From assembly GCF_006120725.1 (NCBI RefSeq), contig NZ_SWMU01000001.1, positions 868,001 to 932,000 on the forward strand: a stretch of 64,000 nucleotides of DNA, in the 5' to 3' direction. The position numbers and the translations under genes are program-made. Shown here one piece after another: positions 53,568-62,806 of the stretch; within the stretch, counting starts at the first letter, position 1; the number at the start of each line of letters is the position of its first letter. Below the pieces are notes generated by a model, which was not told the origin of the DNA, ran no database searches, and saw nothing but the letters and a program-made list of their open reading frames with translations. Source of the DNA: Mesohalobacter halotolerans (GTDB lineage Bacteria; Bacteroidota; Bacteroidia; Flavobacteriales; Flavobacteriaceae).

Positions 53568-54764
53568 ATGAGAAGATCAATTTTAAGTTTGTCGATTTTA
53601 GCTTTAATTTTTACATCCTGTAGTGATGATGATAGCGTAACCACTGTAAGTTCAGATGTAGAGGCGCCAGCATCCTATACATTTGAACGTGAGGGCCAAA
53701 GTACAGTAAGCTTTAGCGGTCAAACCACTCGAATTTTAATGGGAGACGAATTAAACACGTCATTATTAGACAATACGCAAACTGAAACGGAATTGCTTTC
53801 CATGTTTGCCCACCAACAGGGTGATTCTGATTTTTTAAATAATGAGCTCAATGCTTCCGATAAAAATATTAGAAGTAAAACTGCGGCCTCCAGAGATTTC
53901 TTTTTTACCAATTCTACAGCATCAAATGCGATCAAAACCCAATTTGAAACCTGGATTTCTGAACAAGTTAACGAAATTTTTACCGCTTGGGATGACACAG
54001 CCGCAGAAGGTGTTGCAGGACAAATCCAAGAAGCGGGTGGCGGCTCAATTCGGTATGTTAATGCTAAAGGCTTAGAATATAATCAAGCAATTATTAAAGG
54101 ACTTATTGGCGCTCTAATGACCGACCAAATGCTGAACAATTATTTGAGTCCAGCTGTTTTAGACCAAGCTGATAACATTGCCAATAACGACAACGACATT
54201 ACCGAAGAAGGGAAAAACTACACCACCATGGAGCACAAATGGGATGAGGCTTTTGGCTACCTTTATGGCACTGATAATCCTACAAACCCACAGCTTAATC
54301 AAGACAGTTTCTTGAACAAATATTTGTCTCGAGTTGAAAATGATGAAGACTTTGCAGGTATAGCTCAGGAAATTTATGATGCATTCAAACTCGGAAGAGC
54401 AGCAATAGTTGCCAAAGAGTACGAATTGAGAGATCAACAGGCTGAACTTATTAAAGAAAAGGTTTCTGAAATTATTGGTATTAGATCAGTTTATTATTTA
54501 CAACAAGGGAAAAATTTTCTAGCCAACGATAAAGGAGCTGCTTTTCACGATTTATCTGAAGGGTTTGGTTTTATTTACAGCCTAAAATTCACAAGACAAC
54601 CTAATTCTGATAGTCCATATTTTACAGCAAATGAAGTCGATACTATGCTAACATCTTTGTTAGAAGGCAATGGATTTTGGGATGTTTCTGAGCAAACCTT
54701 AGATGATTTTTCAGACCAAATTGCAGCTCGCTTCAACTTTACGGTTGAACAAGCTGCTGACTAA
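53568..54764 (+). CDS. DUF4856 family lipoprotein
   Basis: 398 aa, lipobox FTSC (Cys about 18). The mature part starts with VEAPASYTFEREGQSTVSFSGQTTRI and contains NAKGLEYNQAIIKGLIGALMTDQMLNNYL and KWDEAFGYLYG, family features of DUF4856. The family is known mainly from gene neighbourhoods with imelysin and TonB receptors in Bacteroidota, where iron uptake is suspected. It has its own strong promoter and is followed by the imelysin gene after about 70 bp. Confidence 0.85.
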   Translation: MRRSILSLSILALIFTSCSDDDSVTTVSSDVEAPASYTFEREGQSTVSFSGQTTRILMGDELNTSLLDNTQTETELLSMFAHQQGDSDFLNNELNASDKNIRSKTAASRDFFFTNSTASNAIKTQFETWISEQVNEIFTAWDDTAAEGVAGQIQEAGGGSIRYVNAKGLEYNQAIIKGLIGALMTDQMLNNYLSPAVLDQADNIANNDNDITEEGKNYTTMEHKWDEAFGYLYGTDNPTNPQLNQDSFLNKYLSRVENDEDFAGIAQEIYDAFKLGRAAIVAKEYELRDQQAELIKEKVSEIIGIRSVYYLQQGKNFLANDKGAAFHDLSEGFGFIYSLKFTRQPNSDSPYFTANEVDTMLTSLLEGNGFWDVSEQTLDDFSDQIAARFNFTVEQAAD

Positions 54765-54815
54765 TTTAAAATTAGTTTAAGATTAAATTAATGGGCTATT
54801 CGCTGCCTTAACTCA

Positions 54816-54823
54816 TATATTTG
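54816..54823 (+). promoter_or_regulatory. Second promoter, ahead of the imelysin gene, -7 box
   Basis: TATATTTG, ending 13 bp before the first ATG. The -33 part is weak. It allows independent expression of imelysin. Confidence 0.55.
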
Positions 54824-54836
54824 CAAAAATTAAAAA

Positions 54837-55964
54837 ATGATGATGAAACGTATTTTAATAACATTTTTTTCGGTTTGTCTTCTTCTGTCTTGTAGTTCAG
54901 ACGACGGTGGTACGGATATCAACAATAATCCAACGGATGGTTTTGACCGACAAGCCATGTTGACCAACTGGGCGGATAATATCATTATTCCAGTATATTC
55001 AGACCTTAATGCCAAACTCGGAAATATAGTCAATGCGAAAACAAATTTCATAGATCACCCAACTCAGGCAAAACTAGATAATTTACGAATGGCCTGGCAA
55101 GAAGCTTACAAAGTTTGGCAACATGCAGAAATGTTTAATGTTGGTCTTGCTGAAAGCACGAATTATATTTTTCAAATGAATGTGTATCCAACCAATGTCA
55201 ATGATATTGAAAGTAATATTCAATCTCAAAATTATGATTTAGGAAGCGTAAATAATAACGATGCTGTAGGGTTTCCGGCTGTTGAATATATGTTATATGG
55301 ATTGGCCGAAACCGACTCTGAAATTTTAAGCTTCTATACCTCATCTACAAATGCTGATAATTATAAAACCTATTTGTCAGACTTGGCAGACAGAATGAAA
55401 ACCCTAACCCAAAGTCTTTTAGATGATTGGAATAACGGATTTCGTGACAGTTTTGTTGCTAATACTGAAAACTCGGCAACAGGTTCTATCAATTTGATGG
55501 TTAACGATTATATTTTTTATTACGAAAAGGGTTTTCGAGCCAACAAATTTGGTATTCCAGCAGGTAATTTTTCGCCAAATCCACTGCCAGACCGTGTTGA
55601 AGCTTTTTATAAAACTGATTTTTCTAAAACCTTAGCTTTGGAAGGTATTGATGCTATTCAAAACTTCTTTAATGGTCGTGCATACAACAGCAGTGCTGAT
55701 GCCGAGGGTTTGAAAGACTACCTCGACTTTCTCAACACCATTAAAGAAGGTGAGGATTTAAGTTCACTCATCAACAATCAGTTTGATGAGGCTCGACAAA
55801 AAATCAATACTTTAAATGAAAGTTTTGCCCATCAGGTCGAAACCAGTAATGTTGCTATGACCGAAACCTTCGATGTCATTCAATTGGCTGTAGTTTTGCT
55901 AAAAGTTGATATGCTCCAAGCTTTAGATATTAGCGTAGATTTTGTTGATGCAGATGGCGACTAA
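54837..55964 (+). CDS. Imelysin-family lipoprotein
   Basis: 375 aa. Start with three tandem Met (MMMKR); lipobox LLSC (Cys about 19). Imelysin-like helical-bundle domain (about 35-360). Usual family motif GxHxxE is changed here to GFPAVEYMLYG (about 142-152), with proline for histidine, as in some Bacteroidota members. WQEAYKVWQHAEMF is also typical. The protein is expected in the envelope, and the family is linked to iron acquisition; the biochemical role is unproven. The stop is followed by a strong hairpin before the HTTM gene. Confidence 0.88.
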   Translation: MMMKRILITFFSVCLLLSCSSDDGGTDINNNPTDGFDRQAMLTNWADNIIIPVYSDLNAKLGNIVNAKTNFIDHPTQAKLDNLRMAWQEAYKVWQHAEMFNVGLAESTNYIFQMNVYPTNVNDIESNIQSQNYDLGSVNNNDAVGFPAVEYMLYGLAETDSEILSFYTSSTNADNYKTYLSDLADRMKTLTQSLLDDWNNGFRDSFVANTENSATGSINLMVNDYIFYYEKGFRANKFGIPAGNFSPNPLPDRVEAFYKTDFSKTLALEGIDAIQNFFNGRAYNSSADAEGLKDYLDFLNTIKEGEDLSSLINNQFDEARQKINTLNESFAHQVETSNVAMTETFDVIQLAVVLLKVDMLQALDISVDFVDADGD

Positions 55965-55995
55965 ACTTAAGTAAAATAAAATTGAATCAAATTTT

Positions 55996-56028
55996 AAAGG
56001 GATTTTCTATACATGAAAATCCCTTTTT
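55996..56028 (+). terminator. Terminator between imelysin and HTTM genes
   Basis: 12-bp stem AAAGGGATTTTC with GAAAATCCCTTT, 7-nt loop, then T. It lies only 15 bp before the HTTM gene start, so it may act as a partial terminator or attenuator within the locus. Confidence 0.75.
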
Positions 56029-56040
56029 AAAGTTTAAAGC

Positions 56041-57399
56041 ATGTCAATAAAAACCTATTTTGAGAAAACAACATCATCAGCACCATTGGCTGTGTTTCGA
56101 ATAGGTTTTGGTGTAATGATGCTCATCAGTATAATTCGATTTTGGAGTTATGGCTGGATCGAAAAACTATACCTTAAACCGCAATTTCATTTTTCTTATT
56201 ACGGTTTCGAGTGGGTCAAACCAATTGGAGATTGGACATACTTCATTTTTTTCATTTGCGGATTGACTGCGTTTTTTGTAGCCTTAGGCTTAAAATATCG
56301 CTTGTCCATCATCTTGTTTTTTTTGAGTTTTACCTATATCGAACTCATGGACAAAACCACTTATCTCAATCATTATTACTTCATTAGTATTCTCAGTTTT
56401 CTGATGATATTTCTACCCGCAAATGCTTATTTTTCATTAGACAATTATTTTAGACAAAAACAATACACCCAAATTCCAAAATGGACAATCGACAGCATTA
56501 AACTTTTACTTGGCATTGTGTATTTCTATGCAGGTTTGGCTAAAATTAATAGCGATTGGTTGTTTAAAGCTATGCCTTTAAAAATCTGGTTGCCCTCTAA
56601 ATATGATTTACCATTTATTGGCGAAAACCTCATGCAACAAGAATGGTTTCACTACGTCATGAGTTGGAGTGGAATGCTGTATGACTTGAGTATTCCGTTT
56701 TTATTGTTGTATAAAAAAACGCGCGTTTTTGCTTTTGTTCTGGTCGTGTTTTTTCATGTGTTTACGCGTGTGTTGTTTCCTATTGGTATGTTTCCTTACA
56801 TCATGATCGTCGGCAGTCTAGTATTTTTTGATGCTAAAGTTCATTTAAAAATTATCAATTTCATCCAATCACTGTTGAGATTATTCAAGATAAAAAGTCA
56901 AAATATACCGATTTCAAGTTTTCAATTCCCAAAACAAAAGATTGCAGTTGCTTTCTTAATGCTGTTTTTTGTTATTCAATTATTGATACCATTTAGGTAT
57001 GTGCTTTATCCAGGTGAATTATTTTGGCGGGAAGAAGGCTATAGGTTTTCTTGGCGTGTAATGTTGATGGAAAAGCGCGGTTATGCCAATTTTAAAGTGG
57101 TTAACCCAAAAGACAAGACCTATTTTTATGTGGACAATTCAGACTTTTTGTCTTCTTTTCAAGAAAAACAAATGAGCACCCAACCCGATTTTATTTTAGA
57201 ATATGCACATTTCTTAGGTAAATATTTTAAGTCACAAGGTCATGAACCAATAGAAATTTATGTTGAAAGTTATGTTGCCATCAATGGAAGACGAAGTCAA
57301 GCCTACATCGACCCAGATGTGGATTTATTAAAACAATATGAATCACTCCAACCAAAAAGTTGGATTTTAGCTTTTAAAGATGATATCAAAGGATTTTAG
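56041..57399 (+). CDS. HTTM domain membrane protein (gamma-carboxylase-like)
   Basis: 452 aa with multiple transmembrane segments (about 20-320), followed by an extracytoplasmic tail. The pattern KTTYLNHYYFISILSFLMIFLPANAYFSLD and YAGLAKINSDWLFKAMPLKIWL matches the HTTM domain, related to vitamin K-dependent gamma-carboxylase. Bacterial HTTM proteins have no proven activity. Its 3' end overlaps the TonB receptor gene by 20 bp, so both are translationally linked. The place in an imelysin/TonB locus suggests a role in processing or coupling in iron uptake. Confidence 0.88.
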   Translation: MSIKTYFEKTTSSAPLAVFRIGFGVMMLISIIRFWSYGWIEKLYLKPQFHFSYYGFEWVKPIGDWTYFIFFICGLTAFFVALGLKYRLSIILFFLSFTYIELMDKTTYLNHYYFISILSFLMIFLPANAYFSLDNYFRQKQYTQIPKWTIDSIKLLLGIVYFYAGLAKINSDWLFKAMPLKIWLPSKYDLPFIGENLMQQEWFHYVMSWSGMLYDLSIPFLLLYKKTRVFAFVLVVFFHVFTRVLFPIGMFPYIMIVGSLVFFDAKVHLKIINFIQSLLRLFKIKSQNIPISSFQFPKQKIAVAFLMLFFVIQLLIPFRYVLYPGELFWREEGYRFSWRVMLMEKRGYANFKVVNPKDKTYFYVDNSDFLSSFQEKQMSTQPDFILEYAHFLGKYFKSQGHEPIEIYVESYVAINGRRSQAYIDPDVDLLKQYESLQPKSWILAFKDDIKGF

Positions 57400-59806
57400 T
57401 TTATGTTTATTTATAGGTTTTTTATCGTTAAGCCTTTTTAGTCAACATAAAATTGAGGGTTATGTTATCGACCAAGCCAAGCAAGAGCCATTAAAAGCTG
57501 TCAAAGTTTACGATAAAACAGAAGGCTTTCTTTCTCAAACAAATGCTTCGGGGTTTTTTAGCTTTGAAACACAGAAACAAGATATCACATTGGTTTTTTA
57601 TGCTTTTGGCTATCAAATCCTTGAAAAAACAATTCAATCAAACGATACAGCGCGTTTAAATATTCAGCTCGAAACCCTTTCTGAGGAACTCACTGAAGTT
57701 GAAATCATTGCCCAAAACAATAAAGTTTTTGAATTACAGCGTCTAAAAGATGTGGAAGGCACAGCAATCTATGCAGGAAAAAAAACAGAGGTCATTCAAG
57801 TTGACCAATCCATGGCCAATTTGGCGACAAATAACGCAAGACAGATTTACAGTCAAGTGGCGGGTTTGAATATCTATCAAAACGACGATGCAGGCTTGCA
57901 ACTTAATATTGGTGGTCGTGGGTTAAACCCCAACCGGACGGCTAATTTTAACGTACGTCAAAACGGTTACGATATCAGCGCCGATGCTTTAGGCTATCCC
58001 GAAAGCTATTACACACCAGCATCTGAAGGTCTCGAGCAAATTCAAATCATTAGAGGTGCAGCGTCTTTGCAATATGGCACTCAATTTGGCGGATTGATCA
58101 ACTTTAAAATGAAACAACCCAACCCCAACAAGACACTAGAAATTATCACCAGAAATACTGCTGGAAGTTATGGGCTTTATACCAATTTTACAAGCCTGAG
58201 CGGCACCAAAGACAACTGGAGCTACTACACTTATGTCAATTACAAGCGCGGCGATGGATTTAGACCCAATTCTGAATATGAATCTATCAATATTTTCTCT
58301 CATGTCGGCTACAAGTTTAATGATAAAACTAAACTCACAGGCGAAGTGACTTATATGAATTACCTCGCACAACAAGCCGGTGGATTGACCGATGACATGT
58401 TTGCTGAAGATCCGTTTCAGAGTAACCGAGAACGCAATTGGTTTGAAGTAGATTGGCTTTTGTATAATTTAAAATTATCACACGAATTTTCAAAACAAAC
58501 CAATTTTACCTTTAGCTTTTTTGGTTTGAATGCCCGTCGAAGTGCACTCGGGTTTCGAACCAATCGCGTCAATCAAATTGATCCGCTTGAAGAAAGGGAT
58601 CTCATAGAAAGCGATTTCAATAATTTTGGATTTGAAGCCCGATTACTTAGTAAATATAAAATTGGAGAGAAGAACGCCACCTTCTTAATTGGCTCAAAAC
58701 TGTATAATTCAGACAATCAAGAACGTCAAGGACCAGGTTCAGATGGCTTTGGTGCTGATTTTAGTTTTAGAAACGAGGAATTTCCTAACTACCCCAATCA
58801 ATCTGAATTTGACTTACCAAACATAAATGTTGCGGTGTTTGGTGAAAATATTTTTTATCTCAGCGATAAGTTTTCAGTCACTCCGGGATTTAGGTTTGAA
58901 TATATTAAAACTGAAAGTGACGGCTTTTTTAAGCGCATTAATACCGATGCTGCGGGCAATGTAATAGACAATGAAACTATACAAGACCAAAGGGAGTTTG
59001 AGCGTTCGTTTGTGTTACTAGGTTTAGGCTTAAGTTATAAACCCAATGACAATCTTGAAGTTTACGGTAATATTTCTGAAAATTACCGTTCTGTAACCTT
59101 TTCAGATATTAATATTACAAATCCTGCTTTTGCTGTTAATCCTGACATTACAGATGAGGAAGGCTTTACAGCCGATATGGGGTTACGAGGAAATTACAAC
59201 AACTTTGTGTCTTACGATTTGGGTGTTTTTGCGCTGTCGTATGAAGGTCGTATTGGTTTTGTTCAAAAAGTTTTGGAAGACAACCGTATCATAAGTGAAC
59301 GTGGCAATGTAGGCGATGCCTTGATGTATGGCGTAGAATCTTTAGTTGATTTTAATTTTAAAAAACTTTTAAGTTTGAATTCAAATTATCAGTTTAATGT
59401 TTTTGTGAATACCTCTTTTATCAATTCAGAATATACCAGTTCTCAACAACTTGGTATAGAAGGCAATGAAGTGGAGTTTGTGCCAGACCTTAACCTTAAA
59501 GCTGGATTTAGGTTTGGTTATAAAGACTTTGCAGCAAGTATGCAATATACCTATTTATCTAGTCAATTTACAGATGCGAGTAACTCTGAGGAATCAAGCC
59601 TGAGTGGTGTGATAGGGGAATTACCTGAGTATGATGTTTTAGATATGTCATTGTCTTATCGCTATAAACAATTTAAATTAGAAACAGGAATCAATAACAT
59701 TTTAGATGAAAAATATTTTACCAGACGAGCTACGGGCTATCCGGGACCTGGTATTATTCCATCAGCACCACAAAATTGGTATGCGACTTTGGAAGTGAAG
59801 TTTTAA
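57380..59806 (+). CDS. TonB-dependent receptor, FecA-like
   Basis: 808 aa, starting within the end of the HTTM gene. Signal peptide (MISKDFSLCLFIGFLSLSLFSQ) then a carboxypeptidase-regulatory-like domain (about 25-105), plug (about 130-240: NARQIYSQVAGLNIYQND and IRGAASLQYGTQFGG) and barrel, ending LEVKF. The C-terminal FTRRATGYPGPGIIPSAPQNWYATLEVKF region is like FecA-type siderophore receptors. Last gene of the probable iron acquisition locus, with no sigma/anti-sigma partner in the window. Cargo uncertain. Confidence 0.9.
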   Translation: MISKDFSLCLFIGFLSLSLFSQHKIEGYVIDQAKQEPLKAVKVYDKTEGFLSQTNASGFFSFETQKQDITLVFYAFGYQILEKTIQSNDTARLNIQLETLSEELTEVEIIAQNNKVFELQRLKDVEGTAIYAGKKTEVIQVDQSMANLATNNARQIYSQVAGLNIYQNDDAGLQLNIGGRGLNPNRTANFNVRQNGYDISADALGYPESYYTPASEGLEQIQIIRGAASLQYGTQFGGLINFKMKQPNPNKTLEIITRNTAGSYGLYTNFTSLSGTKDNWSYYTYVNYKRGDGFRPNSEYESINIFSHVGYKFNDKTKLTGEVTYMNYLAQQAGGLTDDMFAEDPFQSNRERNWFEVDWLLYNLKLSHEFSKQTNFTFSFFGLNARRSALGFRTNRVNQIDPLEERDLIESDFNNFGFEARLLSKYKIGEKNATFLIGSKLYNSDNQERQGPGSDGFGADFSFRNEEFPNYPNQSEFDLPNINVAVFGENIFYLSDKFSVTPGFRFEYIKTESDGFFKRINTDAAGNVIDNETIQDQREFERSFVLLGLGLSYKPNDNLEVYGNISENYRSVTFSDINITNPAFAVNPDITDEEGFTADMGLRGNYNNFVSYDLGVFALSYEGRIGFVQKVLEDNRIISERGNVGDALMYGVESLVDFNFKKLLSLNSNYQFNVFVNTSFINSEYTSSQQLGIEGNEVEFVPDLNLKAGFRFGYKDFAASMQYTYLSSQFTDASNSEESSLSGVIGELPEYDVLDMSLSYRYKQFKLETGINNILDEKYFTRRATGYPGPGIIPSAPQNWYATLEVKF

Positions 59807-59830
59807 ATGAATTCTAAACTTAATAATAAT

Positions 59831-60256
59831 TCATTTTGAGTGTATCATTTTTAATGCATCTTCTAAGATGGTTTTATGGTCAAAAGCTAGATGTTCTAAG
59901 TCTTTGATATCTTTCCATTTTGCAGTTTCAGCATCGTCCTTTCCTTTGACGGTAACTTCATTTTCAATTATAGCTGTAAAAGCAAACGTGATGGTTCGTC
60001 CACGCGGATCTCGTTGAGGCTCATCGTAAAAGTTAACAAACTTCAACTCTTCAGTCTTGATGCTAAGACCTGTTTCTTCTGCCAGCTCTCGTTGACAAGC
60101 CTCAATCACCAATTCTCCCTGATCTACAAATCCACCCGGAAAAGCATAAACATTTTTAAAAGGTTCATTTTTACGTTTGATAAGCAAAACCTTAAACCCT
60201 TGTTTGTGTCTATAGAACACAATAGCATCTGCAGTAATATTGATCTGTTGTTTCAT
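59831..60256 (-). CDS. Nudix hydrolase
   Basis: 141 aa. Complete Nudix box GGFVDQGELVIEACQRELAEETGL (about 41-64) that binds Mg and cuts nucleoside diphosphate-linked compounds. The downstream sequence with VNFYDEPQRDPRGRTITFAFTA resembles the ADP-ribose pyrophosphatase-like/MutT group. Converges on the TonB receptor with 24 bp between the stops. Substrate unknown. Confidence 0.9.
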   Translation of the reverse strand: MKQQINITADAIVFYRHKQGFKVLLIKRKNEPFKNVYAFPGGFVDQGELVIEACQRELAEETGLSIKTEELKFVNFYDEPQRDPRGRTITFAFTAIIENEVTVKGKDDAETAKWKDIKDLEHLAFDHKTILEDALKMIHSK

Positions 60257-60341
60257 GTTTGCGATGTTAATGCGTATACGAAATTAACAATCTCGTTGAG
60301 TTCTCCATTTTAAAATCAATAACTTTGAATATATTTATAAA

Positions 60342-60794
60342 ATGCCTTTAAAACGACACGAAGCTTTAAAAAACCTTAGCCGAGAGCATCACGATGGCTT
60401 GGTGTTTGCACTGAGATTGCAAAAAGGAATCTCTAAAAAAGCTGACCTTAAAGCTCTTGAAGCCTATACTGATTGGTTTTGGAAAAATTACCTCCATCCG
60501 CATTTTCAATTGGAAGAACAACATTTATTTCCCATGTGTGTTGAGTCAAATGATTTGGTTTTAAAAGCCAAAGCACAACACGGTGACATAAAAAGTTTGA
60601 TAGACACCCAGCCCAAAACTTACCAGGTTTTGAAAAGTCTTTACCAACATATCCAAGCCCATATCCGGTTTGAAGAGCGGGTATTTTTTATGCGTATCCA
60701 AGACCAGCTCTCAGAAGAAGATTTAGCAAAGTTTCACAAAATACATTCAAAACAAAGCGAATGTGGACTTTGGCTAGATCGGTTTTGGGATTAA
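60342..60794 (+). CDS. Hemerythrin-like protein
   Basis: 150 aa helical bundle with candidate diiron ligands REHHDGL (15-21), HPHFQLEEQHLFP (about 52-64), a histidine near 80 (QHGDI), and HIRFEERVFF (about 107-116). It matches the hemerythrin HHE family, proteins that bind oxygen, nitric oxide, or iron. Function unknown. Divergent from the Nudix gene. Confidence 0.8.
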   Translation: MPLKRHEALKNLSREHHDGLVFALRLQKGISKKADLKALEAYTDWFWKNYLHPHFQLEEQHLFPMCVESNDLVLKAKAQHGDIKSLIDTQPKTYQVLKSLYQHIQAHIRFEERVFFMRIQDQLSEEDLAKFHKIHSKQSECGLWLDRFWD

Positions 60795-60823
60795 TTACTT
60801 TGCTTTTGTTTCTTAAAAACAAA

Positions 60824-60849
60824 AAAGACCATCTCAATTGATGGCCTTT
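60824..60849 (-). terminator. ftsZ terminator
   Basis: Minus-strand AAAGGCCATC with GATGGTCTTT (one G-U pair), a 6-nt loop and a run of T after the second arm. It lies about 30 bp past the ftsZ stop (60877). Confidence 0.7.
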
Positions 60850-60876
60850 AGAAAATTAAAAAAAATGAAGTTAAAA

Positions 60877-62787
60877 CTAATCTACATTATCGTGTAAGAA
60901 CGAGTTATTGTTTCGTAAGGTAATTTCATCATCATCATTGTGCAAAGTTGTTCTAGACAGCTTACCTTGCTTGTCTTTAGGGTCATCCAGCTCAACACCG
61001 GCGCGTTTGTATGCAGGTTGTTTTTCAATTTCATCAATGTTTTGATTTTGACTAAATCTGTAGTTAAACTGCTTCATTTTAGCTCGTCGCTCAGCAGCTC
61101 TCGCTTTCAACTCTGTGATAGAAGCATTTAAAGGATCTACTTGTTTTGGCTCCTCATCCTGAGTTGGAGTCTGTTGAGGTTTAGTTTTAGTTTCAAACTT
61201 TAAGTTTTCATCTTCATCAAATTTAGACTTATTTTGAGAATTCTCTGATTCAGGGTCTTCTAATTGATAGGTTTTTACTTTTTGGGTAGACTCAGGCTTA
61301 ACTTCTTCAGGTTCATTGACTTCAATCGATCTGATATCTTCATCCAGATCAAAAATAATTTTAGGATTTTGTGACTCTTTTTGAGGTTGTTGATTTGTTG
61401 ATGGAGATTGTTCTTCAAAAACATTTTTTGTGTCCTGCTGAAACAAATCAAAAGTCAAGTGCTGGTCATCATCATCTGGATTTTTTTCTGTTTTGTCTTC
61501 AGTTTTATCAGTGATCTCAAAATCATCAACCTCTAAGTATTCAGCTTCAACCTCAATATTTTCAATGGTTTCAGTAGTGTCTATTAAAGGATTTTCTTCA
61601 GCTTTAGAGTTTTGTTTGTCGTCTTCTTCAATATCTTCAAGCTGATGAACAATTTTGTTTTGTTTTTGAGGGCTTTCGTCATCTATACCCAAAGATCTGT
61701 CTTGAAAGTTTTCTTCATTCTCGGTTAAGTCAATTTCAGCTTTTTGCTCATCTTCAAGGGTGTGAATAATTTTTTTAGCTTCTGTATTGACAATATCGTC
61801 TTGCTGTTCAGAATTAAACCCTGTGGCAATAACAGTGACTGAAATAGCATCATCCAATTCTTCATCTTCACCAACCCCCATAATGATGTTTGCAGAATTA
61901 CCGGCTTCGTTTTGGATATGGTCATTGATTTCACCTATTTCATCAATGGTAATTTCATCTCTGCCCGAAACAATGAGTAACAATACATTTTGAGCACCTG
62001 TAATTTTATTGTCATTCAGTAAAGGAGAATCTAAGGCTTTTTCTATGGCCAATTTTGAGCGATTGGTGCCTGATGCACTGGCAGATCCCATAATCGCTGT
62101 TCCACTATTGCTTAAAACTGTTTTTGCATCGCGAAGGTCAATGTTTTGGGTGTAATGGTGGGTAATTACTTCGGCTATACCGCGTGAAGCTGTAGCCAGG
62201 ACTTCATCGGCTTTGGAAAACCCGGCTTTAAAGCCCAGATTTCCATAAACTTCTCTCAGCTTATTGTTATTGATAACAATCAGTGAATCTACATTTTCTC
62301 TTAACTTTTCAACGCCAGATTGCGCTTGTTCGTTTCGTGTTTTACCCTCAAATTGAAAAGGCACCGTTACAATACCGACGGTGAGGATATCCATTTCTCT
62401 AGCTTGCTTTGCAATAATTGGAGCAGCACCTGTTCCAGTACCACCGCCCATTCCTGCAGTAATGAAGACCATCTTGGTGTTTTTGCTTAACAAATCTTTG
62501 ATATCTTCAAAGCTTTCTACGGCAGCTTGTTCTCCAATCTCAGGATTGGCGCCAGCGCCGAGCCCTTCAGTAAGATTGACTCCCAATTGAATTTTGGTAG
62601 GTATTGGTGAATTTTCTAAGGCTTGGGCATCGGTATTGCATATGACAAAATCAACGCCATTGATCCCTTGTTTAAACATGTGATTGATGGCATTTGAACC
62701 ACCACCACCTACACCGATAACTTTGATGACGTTAGATTGATTTTTGGGTAAATCAAAAGAAATGTTGCTTAAATTTTCTGTGCTCAT
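60877..62787 (-). CDS. ftsZ: Cell division protein FtsZ
   Basis: Tubulin-like GTPase that forms the Z-ring. The GTPase core (about 20-330) contains the signature AGMGGGTGTGAAPI (about 100-113), ITAGMGGGTG and NTDAQAL. After it a very long acidic, Gln/Asn/Asp/Glu-rich linker (about 350-600) precedes the C-terminal tail IDEIEKQPAYKRAGVELDD and the final basic/acidic stretch. At 636 aa it is long, as in other Bacteroidota with big linkers. It follows ftsA by 19 bp and has its own terminator. Confidence 0.96.
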   Translation of the reverse strand: MSTENLSNISFDLPKNQSNVIKVIGVGGGGSNAINHMFKQGINGVDFVICNTDAQALENSPIPTKIQLGVNLTEGLGAGANPEIGEQAAVESFEDIKDLLSKNTKMVFITAGMGGGTGTGAAPIIAKQAREMDILTVGIVTVPFQFEGKTRNEQAQSGVEKLRENVDSLIVINNNKLREVYGNLGFKAGFSKADEVLATASRGIAEVITHHYTQNIDLRDAKTVLSNSGTAIMGSASASGTNRSKLAIEKALDSPLLNDNKITGAQNVLLLIVSGRDEITIDEIGEINDHIQNEAGNSANIIMGVGEDEELDDAISVTVIATGFNSEQQDDIVNTEAKKIIHTLEDEQKAEIDLTENEENFQDRSLGIDDESPQKQNKIVHQLEDIEEDDKQNSKAEENPLIDTTETIENIEVEAEYLEVDDFEITDKTEDKTEKNPDDDDQHLTFDLFQQDTKNVFEEQSPSTNQQPQKESQNPKIIFDLDEDIRSIEVNEPEEVKPESTQKVKTYQLEDPESENSQNKSKFDEDENLKFETKTKPQQTPTQDEEPKQVDPLNASITELKARAAERRAKMKQFNYRFSQNQNIDEIEKQPAYKRAGVELDDPKDKQGKLSRTTLHNDDDEITLRNNNSFLHDNVD

Positions 62788-62806
62788 AATATTCTATTTT
62801 GTGCGT

